Part shown: positions 1 through 5,160 of the stretch, piece by piece | Position numbering within the stretch: the stretch's first letter is position 1 | Layout: each line of letters starts with the position of its first letter | DNA from: SYOC01 sp050185455 | Lineage (GTDB): Bacteria; Desulfobacterota; Binatia; Bin18 | DNA length: 9,308 nt | Reading direction: 5' to 3' | Assembly (NCBI GenBank): GCA_050185455.1 | Contig: JBFWZL010000247.1 | Location: forward strand, 1-9,308 | The notes under the pieces: generated by a model | The model's database searches: none | What the model saw: the letters and a program-made list of their open reading frames with translations, nothing else | What the model was told of the DNA's origin: nothing | Program-made: the position numbers and the translations under genes

Positions 1-424
1 TGCCGCCGACCGTGGCGACGTCGGAACTGCCGCCTGGCGAGGGCGAGAAAAAGAGCCCATACGGCTTGAGCTGTTCGTTGAGTTGGTTGTAGACAATGCC
101 GGGTTGTACCGTCACTTGCAGATCTCCCACATGTACAGTCACAATTTGATCCATGCGAGACAAATCAAGTACAATGCCGCCACGAACGGGAATCGGGTTG
201 CCTTCGAGACTCGAGCCCGCGCCGCGCGCCGTCAGCGGCATGGCATGCTCGTAGGCATAACGGACAACCTGACTGACCTCCTTCGTGTTCAGTGGCCAGA
301 CGACGATCTCGGGCAAAGAGGGGGAACACGAAGACTCATCGTGAGAAGCAAGCTCAAGGTCCGCGGTTTTTGTGGAGATGCGATCCGCCGGAAGAAAAAT
401 AATGAGATCATCTGCGAGAGACAT
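1..424 (-). CDS. FAD-binding oxidase, GlcD / D-lactate dehydrogenase type (N-terminal part, cut by window edge)
   Basis: The frame opens with ATG at 424 and stays open to the left edge, giving 141 residues of an FAD-linked oxidase of the GlcD/LDHD (PCMH-type FAD-binding) family. These enzymes oxidise 2-hydroxy acids such as glycolate or D-lactate and pass electrons to the respiratory chain or an electron-transfer partner. Visible features are the entry 'EIVVWPLNTKEVSQVV' (residues 39-54), the FAD-diphosphate loop RGAGSSLEG (67-75), 'GGIVLDLSRMDQI' (82-94), 'VTVQPGIVYNQLN' (104-116) and the start of the 'SPSPGGSSDVATVGG' segment (127-141). The 'SSLEGN' variant is closer to D-lactate dehydrogenases than to the 'TGLSGG' of classical GlcD, but the substrate cannot be fixed from this part. 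A GAGG (429-432) lies 4 nt upstream of the ATG and supports the start. The gene follows typA and the small four-helix gene on the same strand with a 27-nt gap, so co-transcription is plausible. The substrate and catalytic domain lies outside the window. Confidence 0.88.
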   Translation of the reverse strand, partial: MSLADDLIIFLPADRISTKTADLELASHDESSCSPSLPEIVVWPLNTKEVSQVVRYAYEHAMPLTARGAGSSLEGNPIPVRGGIVLDLSRMDQIVTVHVGDLQVTVQPGIVYNQLNEQLKPYGLFFSPSPGGSSDVATVGG

Positions 425-439
425 GGAACCTCATCAACA

Positions 440-470
440 AGTAGCCAGTAGTCAGTAGTCAGTAGCCAGC
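440..470 (+). repeat. Heptad array AGTAGYC, left arm of an inverted pair
   Basis: Four perfect-phase heptamers (AGTAGCC 440-446, AGTAGTC 447-453, AGTAGTC 454-460, AGTAGCC 461-467) are followed by AGC. The same heptad in opposite orientation lies at 823-855, so the two arrays form inverted repeats around the small gene at 452-811. The 16 bases 447-462 are identical to the complement of 840-855. Period 7 is not a multiple of 3, so a TAG on this strand and a TGA on the other recur in successive frames. The array encodes the last residues and the TGA stop of the small gene. Confidence 0.85.
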
Positions 471-811
471 ATAGAACGAGAATATGCTTCAAGCATCCGG
501 CTAATCTCTTCCAAAGACTCTTGTAAAGAACGAGTATCTCCGTAATCAAGATCCCTTGCCAGAATCATGTAGTAACGACACTCTTCCAGTGATCCTTGAG
601 CGATATTGTAAAAACGAGCCTTGTCTGCTTTTCCTTTCTTCTTGAACCCTTCGGCGAAATTAGCCGGGATTGAGATTGCTGCACGTCGGAGTTGTGCCAT
701 GAGCCCAAACAATTCATGCTTGGGAAAATTTTCCGTAAAGCGATAGACCGCCAGCACCCAAGCATGAGCCTTCTTCCATAGTTCTACCTCTTCAAAGGAT
801 CTGGCTCCCAT
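452..811 (-). CDS. Four-helix bundle protein, 23S rRNA intervening-sequence (IVP/S23) family
   Basis: The product is 119 residues, the usual size for the family of small four-helix bundle proteins first found inside 23S rRNA intervening sequences and now known mostly as free-standing genes. Family hallmarks are 'LWKKAHAWVLAVY' in helix 1 (11-23), 'LRRAAISIPANFAEG' (41-55), the basic 'FKKKGKADKARF' turn (56-67) and 'IAQGSLEECRYYMILARD' (70-87). There is no signal peptide or membrane segment, so the protein should be cytoplasmic. Its biochemical role is not established; the bundle is related to the Avd accessory protein of diversity-generating retroelements and is thought to bind nucleic acid. 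The start at 811 has AGGAGA (819-824) upstream, immediately next to the right heptad array. The last four to five residues and the TGA stop are read from the left heptad array. It lies between typA and the oxidase gene on the same strand, but the flanking inverted arrays suggest it arrived as a separate unit. Confidence 0.9.
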   Translation of the reverse strand: MGARSFEEVELWKKAHAWVLAVYRFTENFPKHELFGLMAQLRRAAISIPANFAEGFKKKGKADKARFYNIAQGSLEECRYYMILARDLDYGDTRSLQESLEEISRMLEAYSRSMLATDY

Positions 812-822
812 CGATCTTTCTC

Positions 823-855
823 CTACTGACTACTGAATGCTGACTACTGACTACT
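823..855 (-). repeat. Heptad array AGTAGTC, right arm of an inverted pair
   Basis: Read on the minus strand from 855, the units are AGTAGTC (855-849), AGTAGTC (848-842), the variant AGCATTC (841-835), AGTAGTC (834-828) and partial AGTAG (827-823). This is the same heptad as 440-470 in inverse orientation. The array supplies the last codons (Ser-Ser-Gln) and TAG stop of typA, and it abuts the ribosome binding site of the small four-helix-bundle gene. Confidence 0.85.
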
Positions 856-2679
856 ATCCTTACGTTTTGGTCGCAAGTTCTGTTGCAAGATCCGTTTACG
901 CATGCGAATCGTTCGCGGTGTGACTTCGACAAGTTCATCCTCAGAAATCCACTCCAGTGCATCTTCCAACCCCATTTCATGATGTGGCGTCAGTCGCACT
1001 GCTTCATCATGACCGGAGGCGCGCATATTCGTCAATTTCTTCTCACGACAGGCGTTGACATCGAGATCTCTATCGCGGGAATACTCACCAATGATCATCC
1101 CTTCATAAACGGGAGTTCCAGCGGGGACGAAGAGCACGCCGCGTTCTTGTAAATGAAACAAGGCGTACGGTACGGCAACTCCTTCGCGGTCAGACACTAA
1201 CGCGCCGTTTGTGCGGCTCTGGATCGGTCCTTGCCAAGGCGCATAGCCATTAAACAGCGAATTCATAATGCCCGTGCCGCGCGTATCGGTGAGAAAATGA
1301 GAACGAAACCCGATCAACCCGCGCGAAGGAATGGAAAACTCTAAGCGCACCCGACCTGAGCCCAAGTGGTCCATCTTTGTCATGATTCCACGACGAACGG
1401 CGAGCAGTTGCGATACGACGCCGATGTATTCTTCAGGAACATCGATAAACAGTTGCTCCATCGGTTCGTGCGGTTTGCCATCAATCTCTCTGGTAATAAC
1501 GACCGGCTTGGAGACCTGTAGTTCGTACCCTTCGCGACGCATGGTCTCGATGAGAATCGCCAATTGCAACTCTCCGCGACCCATGACACGAAAGGAATCC
1601 GGCGAGTCCATTTCCTCAACTCTGAGGCTGACATTTTTGCGCAACTCTGCCCAAAGCCGTTCACGCACCCTGCGGGAAGTTACGAACTGCCCCTCGCGAC
1701 CAGACCAGGGAGACGTGTTCACGCCAAAGATCATAGCGATTGTCGGTTCATCGACACGAATGGCAGGGAGCGGCTTGGGGGTTTCTCGATCCGATACCGT
1801 CTCACCAATCTGAATCTCTTCAATGCCAGCCACCGCCACCACGTCTCCAGCCTGAGCTGCTTCAATTTCGGCCCGTTTGAGTCCTTGCCAGCTATACAGT
1901 TGGGTGATTTTACAGGGGATCTGCGATCCATCGAGACGACACAAGGTATACAATCCCGCTGACCGCAGCTCTCCACTCACGATTCGTCCAATAGCGAGCC
2001 GACCGACATAATCGTTGTAATCCAGATTATTCACCTGAAACTGTACGACCGCGGACGGGTCACTCGGCGGTCCCGGCAGCGCAGACACGATGAGGTCGAA
2101 GAGCGGGCGCAAGTTCTCGGAGTCTTCATCAAGCGAACGCTTCGCAATCCCGGCGCGGGCGTTGGTATACACCACTGGGAAGTCGATTTGCTCGTCGTTT
2201 GCGCCAAGGTCAATGAACAGAGCATATACTTCATCTAGCACTTCACTGATGCGGGCATCCGGCCGGTCGATCTTGTTGATGCACACGATCGGCGGTAAGC
2301 CCGCTTCCAGCGCCTTTTTCAATACAAAGCGCGTCTGCGGCAGCGGCCCTTCGGACGCATCAACCAAAAGCATCACACCATCCACCATCGCCAGAGAGCG
2401 TTCGACTTCACCGCCGAAGTCAGCATGGCCAGGGGTATCCACAAAATTGATCTTCACCCCTCCGTAGGAAATTGCTGCATTCTTGGCCAGGATCGTAATG
2501 CCGCGTTCACGTTCCAGCTCGAACGAATCCATCACCCGGTCAACAATTTGTTCTTTGACACGGAAGATGCCGCTCTGACGAAGCAATGCGTCGATCAGCG
2601 TTGTTTTCCCATGATCGACATGGGCAATAATGGCGACATTCCGGATGTCTCCTCGTCGAGGCGTATTCGTCTGTACCAT
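844..2679 (-). CDS. typA: Ribosome-associated translational GTPase TypA/BipA
   Basis: The product has 611 residues, the normal length for TypA/BipA, an EF-G-like GTPase that binds 70S ribosomes and assists large-subunit assembly and stress adaptation. The GTPase motifs are complete: G1 AHVDHGKT (19-26), G2 RGITI (59-63), G3 DTPGH (81-85) and G4 NKID (135-138). They are followed by the beta-barrel domain (about 205-300), the EF-G III/V-like domains (about 310-480, with 'MGRGELQLAILIETMRREG') and the BipA-specific C-terminal domain (about 485-600, including 'SRGLIGFRSHFLTDTRGTG'). The ATG at 2679 has GGAGG (2683-2687) only 3 nt upstream, close but usable, and no earlier in-frame start is better. 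The final Ser-Ser-Gln and TAG stop are read from the heptad array at 823-855, so the native C-terminus may have been changed slightly. A terminator-like hairpin lies in the leader at 2697-2723. Confidence 0.97.
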   Translation of the reverse strand: MVQTNTPRRGDIRNVAIIAHVDHGKTTLIDALLRQSGIFRVKEQIVDRVMDSFELERERGITILAKNAAISYGGVKINFVDTPGHADFGGEVERSLAMVDGVMLLVDASEGPLPQTRFVLKKALEAGLPPIVCINKIDRPDARISEVLDEVYALFIDLGANDEQIDFPVVYTNARAGIAKRSLDEDSENLRPLFDLIVSALPGPPSDPSAVVQFQVNNLDYNDYVGRLAIGRIVSGELRSAGLYTLCRLDGSQIPCKITQLYSWQGLKRAEIEAAQAGDVVAVAGIEEIQIGETVSDRETPKPLPAIRVDEPTIAMIFGVNTSPWSGREGQFVTSRRVRERLWAELRKNVSLRVEEMDSPDSFRVMGRGELQLAILIETMRREGYELQVSKPVVITREIDGKPHEPMEQLFIDVPEEYIGVVSQLLAVRRGIMTKMDHLGSGRVRLEFSIPSRGLIGFRSHFLTDTRGTGIMNSLFNGYAPWQGPIQSRTNGALVSDREGVAVPYALFHLQERGVLFVPAGTPVYEGMIIGEYSRDRDLDVNACREKKLTNMRASGHDEAVRLTPHHEMGLEDALEWISEDELVEVTPRTIRMRKRILQQNLRPKRKDSSQ

Positions 2680-2696
2680 GGTCCTCCATAGAACGG

Positions 2697-2723
2697 AAAA
2701 AGGGCCGAGAACCCGGCCCTTTT
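2697..2723 (-). terminator. Factor-independent-terminator-like hairpin in the typA leader
   Basis: A perfect 10-bp inverted repeat, AAAAGGGCCG (2698-2707) and CGGCCCTTTT (2714-2723), encloses a 6-nt loop. On the minus strand the GC-rich stem is followed by five T (2701-2697). It is 10 bp upstream of the typA ribosome binding site, with no gene on the minus strand further upstream. It therefore either attenuates typA transcription or blocks transcripts coming antisense through the plus-strand gene to the right. On the plus strand it would also have a T run of four, but no plus-strand gene precedes it here. Confidence 0.65.
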
Positions 2724-2879
2724 CGTAAACAGTATCTTTATTTTGCCTAATTCATATTCTGAAGTCGAGCAATGTGGGCGCTTTGAGCGAGATCTATCTT
2801 AGTCCTTTTCTTGAAAAACAGCCACAAAGCAGAAAAGACTACTCAGAAATCAGCCCTTTCTGCCGATACAAGAGCATAC
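2724..2879. promoter_or_regulatory. Divergent intergenic region between typA and the metalloprotease gene
   Basis: This spacer separates the minus-strand typA from the plus-strand gene at 2880. The part at 2724-2765 is clearly AT-rich compared with the surroundings and is the natural place for divergent promoters. I looked for -35/-10 pairs on both strands and found none convincing. If the metalloprotease gene really starts at the TTG at 2811, the regulatory stretch is shorter. Confidence 0.3.
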
Positions 2880-3656
2880 ATGGTCAGCGCACTTTCTTCA
2901 GGATTTTCGGCAACAGTCTTTTTTGCTCGGCGCGAAACCACACAGGTCAGAAACAATCACGACCATACTCCAGAAGGATGCACGTTTTGCCAATCGAAAA
3001 ACGAAAAAACTTCAACCCCTTCCGTTACTGTTTCGGGAAACGCTACAGCGGAAGCAAAACAACACGGAAGGGAGAAATCCGCAGCAGTTTCTTCCGAAAA
3101 AGCCTCTAGCGAGCTAACGCCGGAAGAGAAAAAGCAAGTTCAAGAACTCCAAAAAAGAGATCAAGAGGTGCGGCTGCACGAGCAGGCGCATTTAGCCGCC
3201 GCCGGTGCGCATGCCCGAGGAGGTCCCTCCTTCACGTACCAAAAGGGTCCTGACGGCAAAGTATATGCAGTTGGCGGTGAAGTGCCGATTGACCTCAGCC
3301 CAGTCGCGGATAATCCTCAAGCAACGATCCAAAAAGCTGAAGCAATTCAACGTGCCGCCCTGGCTCCAGCGGAACCTTCTGGACCGGATCAACAGGTTGC
3401 CGCTCAGGCTGCCGCCCTGGTGATAGAAGCCCGCCAAGAACTTGCCCAACAGAGTCAAGAAATCACCAGTACAGGAAAAAAAGTTGGTCAGAAACTGTCG
3501 CCTTCCTACTTTAAAGAAATATCTTCTCCAGCCCACAATGCGCAATCACGGCAAGAGATTCCCATATTTTCCTCTCTTGACCTTTCTCCATATTCCCAGC
3601 AAAAACAAAGAGATAGCGTTTCTTCAGGCGGGGATTTGTTAAACGTTTATATTTAA
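2880..3656 (+). CDS. SprA-related putative zinc metalloprotease (CJM1_0395 family)
   Basis: From the ATG at 2880 this is a 258-residue protein. The recognisable core runs from about residue 79 to 190: 'LTPEEKKQVQELQKRDQEVR', then the zincin motif HEQAH (100-104), 'AAGAHARGGPSFTYQKGPDGK', 'YAVGGEVPIDLSP' and an Ala/Gln-rich helix with 'IQRAALAPAEPSGPDQQVAAQAAAL'. That block identifies the SprA-related family, annotated as putative metalloprotease from the HExxH motif; activity is not proven for the family as far as I know. A CTFC pair (residues 34 and 37) preceded by H-D-H could bind metal. The N-terminal third and the C-terminal tail are Ser/Gln/Lys-rich and probably disordered. No signal peptide is evident. 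The start is uncertain: the frame is open back to a TTG at 2811 (281 residues), which lacks a ribosome binding site. ATG 2880 has a weak AAGAG at 2870-2874 and begins 'MVSALSSGF', and I prefer it. Confidence 0.82.
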   Translation: MVSALSSGFSATVFFARRETTQVRNNHDHTPEGCTFCQSKNEKTSTPSVTVSGNATAEAKQHGREKSAAVSSEKASSELTPEEKKQVQELQKRDQEVRLHEQAHLAAAGAHARGGPSFTYQKGPDGKVYAVGGEVPIDLSPVADNPQATIQKAEAIQRAALAPAEPSGPDQQVAAQAAALVIEARQELAQQSQEITSTGKKVGQKLSPSYFKEISSPAHNAQSRQEIPIFSSLDLSPYSQQKQRDSVSSGGDLLNVYI

Positions 3657-3740
3657 GCGTCATGCTGTGCTCTAGATCTGGCAAGCATTTTGCTTTCACT
3701 CTGACTGACAGCAGGTACTACAGTCAAGGAGGAGAGAGCA

Positions 3741-4148
3741 ATGATACAGCAACAAAAGGCGAGAACGACCGGTCAATCCAAAGCGACGGTTCGCACAACT
3801 TCCAGAACGACACGCGCGCCCCGCCAGGCGCATCGAGAGGCCACACGGGCAAAAGAGGCGCACGATACGAACGCTCCGGTTTTCGTACCTTGTTCTCTGC
3901 GTGGTCCGGACGGGCAGGCACGTCCAGGCTGGGAGATGTGGGTAGGGGACATCTTATTTGGTCGCGCCGATACCAAAGAGAGTCTTTTACAGTATTACGC
4001 CCGCATTCACCAACCTATGCCCAGCGGCCATTGGAAAGATCGCACCTGGGAGAGTTCACCCAAGGCTGCACGGCGTCCGCGCAGCACGCAGTATGAAGAA
4101 GAGGATGAGTTGCGGTTGGAAAACGATCTAACCGGAGTGTGGGATTGA
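3741..4148 (+). CDS. Small basic hypothetical protein with conserved-looking core
   Basis: I do not recognise this 135-residue protein. It starts at ATG 3741 behind a near-ideal AAGGAGG (3726-3732), which selects this frame over the overlapping frame at 3662-4096, which has no such site. Residues 1-40 carry about ten Lys/Arg with many Thr and almost no acidic residues, like a nucleic-acid-binding or disordered tail. Residues 46-104 look folded, with 'VPCSLRGPDGQARPGWEMWVGDILFG', then 'LLQYYARIH' and 'GHWKDRTWE', rich in Trp and Tyr. The C-terminus is acidic ('YEEEDELRLEND'). There is a single Cys (51) and no signal peptide or membrane segment. It follows the metalloprotease gene by 84 bp on the same strand and is followed by a REP pair. 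A role in binding nucleic acid is only a guess from charge. Confidence 0.72.
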   Translation: MIQQQKARTTGQSKATVRTTSRTTRAPRQAHREATRAKEAHDTNAPVFVPCSLRGPDGQARPGWEMWVGDILFGRADTKESLLQYYARIHQPMPSGHWKDRTWESSPKAARRPRSTQYEEEDELRLENDLTGVWD

Positions 4149-4177
4149 AGCATGGACGACCGGAAGTCGGTAGGAAT

Positions 4178-4255
4178 GTAGCCTGGATGAAGCGAAGCGT
4201 AATCCAGGAACGAACAGTAGGAATCCTGGATTTCACTCTGTTCCATCCGGGCTAC
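4178..4255. repeat. REP pair (BIME-like), two inverted GTAG-headed palindromic units
   Basis: The left unit begins GTAG at 4178 and contains the hairpin CCTGGAT (4182-4188)/ATCCAGG (4202-4208). The right unit is on the other strand, begins GTAG at 4255 and contains ATCCGGG (4245-4251)/CCTGGAT (4225-4231). The two units match in most positions over about 33 nt, with a 10-nt spacer. A GTAG head followed by an imperfect palindrome in inverted pairs is the hallmark of REP sequences mobilised by RAYT (TnpA-REP, Y1 HUH) transposases. No RAYT gene is in the window. It lies about 30 bp past the stop of the gene at 3741-4148 and could protect or terminate its transcript. The octamer GTAGGAAT occurs at 4170-4177 and again at 4217-4224, bracketing the left unit. 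Confidence 0.8.
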
Positions 4256-4333
4256 AGGCTGCGGCGCGTCTCTACGCATAAGACATTACCAAACTTGCCC
4301 GTCAAACTTCACTAGAGTCCTTCAGGTCAAAAA

Positions 4334-4375
4334 AACTCAAGGACTCAATCAACTCAACAGCCACAATTGACTCAA
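4334..4375 (+). repeat. Short direct repeats RACTCAA upstream of the ferritin-like gene
   Basis: Four copies of the heptamer (A/G)ACTCAA begin at 4334, 4342, 4351 and 4369, so the steps are 8, 9 and 18 nt. They lie 45-86 bp upstream of the ATG at 4420. They could be an operator array or a decayed microsatellite-like repeat; the sequence does not decide. The rest of the intergenic stretch 4256-4419 shows no clear promoter. Confidence 0.5.
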
Positions 4376-4419
4376 TAGACACGCTTTGTACTCTCCACTC
4401 ATTATGGTACAGAGACGTC

Positions 4420-4980
4420 ATGGACAAAAAAGCCTATGACATCCTGCTGTTCAGCTATTATCGAGATGCGGAACTCCGCGGCGCTGATCTCCTTTTACGG
4501 TTAATCAACCGCGCGGATAATCTTGCCTTGCAGGAAAAATTGACCAAACACCTGGCCGACGAAACGAATCACGCCTGGTTATGGACGGATCGCATCCGTG
4601 CGCTTGGAGGAGATCCGGTCCGCATTGACGACGGCTATCATCGTCATCTTCGGCGCAAAACCGGACTTCCTTCTAATATCTTGGATCTTCTTGCCTTGAC
4701 CTGTGTGGTCGAGGAACGCGCGCAAAAACGCTACGACGAGCACGCTTCTCGTCCCGATGTTGACCTGGATACACTGGCCGTGCTCAAACAAACGCGCGCG
4801 GATGAAGAAGATCATCTCGTCTGGGTGAAAGAAAAGCTTGCAGAACTAGAACAAACGGAAGGTGCGGAAAAAGTCGCCGCGACGTTGGCGCGTTTTCGCC
4901 GGCTCGAAGAAGAAGCGTTCGCGGAAATGCGGGCCGACGAAGAGAAAGCGTTGCAAGAGATAGCAGTGGGAAAAGAATAA
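4420..4980 (+). CDS. Ferritin-like di-iron protein
   Basis: This 186-residue protein is almost entirely helical and fits a cytoplasmic ferritin-like four-helix bundle. It shows two symmetric di-iron half-sites: Glu18 with Glu48-x2-His51 ('ELRG', 'ADETNHAW') and Glu99 with Glu129-x2-His132 ('VEERAQKR', 'ADEEDHLVW'). Both have the spacing E-x29-E-x2-H, as in rubrerythrin/ferritin-like di-iron carboxylate proteins. There is no C-terminal or N-terminal rubredoxin Cys4 domain, so it is not a full rubrerythrin. The tail (145-186) is a charged, Glu/Ala-rich helix that may be a coiled coil. Possible roles are peroxide or oxygen reduction, iron handling or a hydroxylation; the substrate is unknown. 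The ATG at 4420 has only a weak purine stretch (AGAGA) before it, but the family pattern starts within 20 residues, so the start is probably right. It ends in a convergent intergenic region with strong inverted repeats. Confidence 0.85.
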   Translation: MDKKAYDILLFSYYRDAELRGADLLLRLINRADNLALQEKLTKHLADETNHAWLWTDRIRALGGDPVRIDDGYHRHLRRKTGLPSNILDLLALTCVVEERAQKRYDEHASRPDVDLDTLAVLKQTRADEEDHLVWVKEKLAELEQTEGAEKVAATLARFRRLEEEAFAEMRADEEKALQEIAVGKE

Positions 4981-5008
4981 GGTCAGCAAGCGATACATGT
5001 GACTCCTC

Positions 5009-5077
5009 CGCTCCCTCACGGTCGCAGCTCGGATTGGAGGATGCGCGCGGTAACCGAGCCGCGACCGTGAGGGAGCG
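5009..5077. repeat. Strong inverted repeat (17 bp + 6 bp), possible dispersed palindromic element
   Basis: CGCTCCCTCACGGTCGC at 5009-5025 is the exact complement of 5061-5077. After one mismatch the pairing continues with GCTCGG (5027-5032) and CCGAGC (5054-5059), leaving a 21-nt loop. It lies between converging genes and lacks a T run on either side, so it is not a standard terminator, although the hairpin could stop or stabilise transcripts from both sides. The core is degenerately repeated at 5105-5155, which points to a dispersed repeat family. Confidence 0.8.
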
Positions 5078-5104
5078 AGCTAAATCCACGCTGCATGTCA
5101 ATCA

Positions 5105-5155
5105 GAGCCGCGCACGTAAGTAAGCGGCCTGTCTACCTCGTTCCCTGACGGCCGC
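5105..5155. repeat. Second, degenerate inverted pair of the same palindromic family
   Basis: GAGCCGCG followed by CGTAAG.AAGCG at 5105-5125 resembles the right arm of the first element, and 5139-5155 matches its left arm at 14 of 17 positions. The order of arms is reversed relative to 5009-5077. This pair ends 5 bp before the stop codon of the large minus-strand gene. It looks like an older or truncated copy. Confidence 0.55.
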
Positions 5156-5160
5156 ACGAC

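Larger units (their letters stand above)
440..855 (-). mobile_element. Candidate mini-element: four-helix-bundle gene bounded by inverted heptad arrays
   Basis: A 416-bp unit consists of a single four-helix-bundle gene whose coding region starts about 12 bp inside one heptad array and ends within the other. The arrays are inverted relative to each other. Outside the unit, typA ends at once on the right and the FAD oxidase gene begins 15 nt beyond on the left with its own GAGG. Thus the unit exactly fills the junction between two longer conserved genes. No transposase, integrase or clear target-site duplication is visible, so autonomous transposition is not supported. Mobility is inferred from structure alone. 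The alternative is an ordinary resident gene with expanded short tandem repeats at both ends. Confidence 0.42.

Noticed and set aside
440..470. CRISPR-like array from short regular repeats
   Set aside because: The units are 7-bp tandem heptamers without spacers, and there is no leader or cas gene.
289..549. Minus-strand frame of 86 codons across the left heptad array
   Set aside because: It overlaps both the FAD oxidase start and the four-helix-bundle gene in other frames, and its translation (poly-Phe, Leu-rich) has no family features.
452..811. Diversity-generating retroelement accessory gene (avd)
   Set aside because: The four-helix bundle is related to Avd, but there is no reverse transcriptase and no template/variable repeat pair in the window.
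3684..3702. Small hairpin AAGCA-TTT-TGCTT after the metalloprotease gene as a terminator
   Set aside because: The stem is only 5 bp, AT-rich and not followed by a T run.
3662..4096. Overlapping plus-strand frame of 144 codons
   Set aside because: It has no ribosome binding site, while the frame starting at 3741 sits right behind AAGGAGG. The translation looks like a frame shadow.
4368..4405. TTGACT as a -35 box for the ferritin-like gene
   Set aside because: No acceptable -10 box lies at 16-18 bp spacing, and the hexamer is part of the RACTCAA repeat series.
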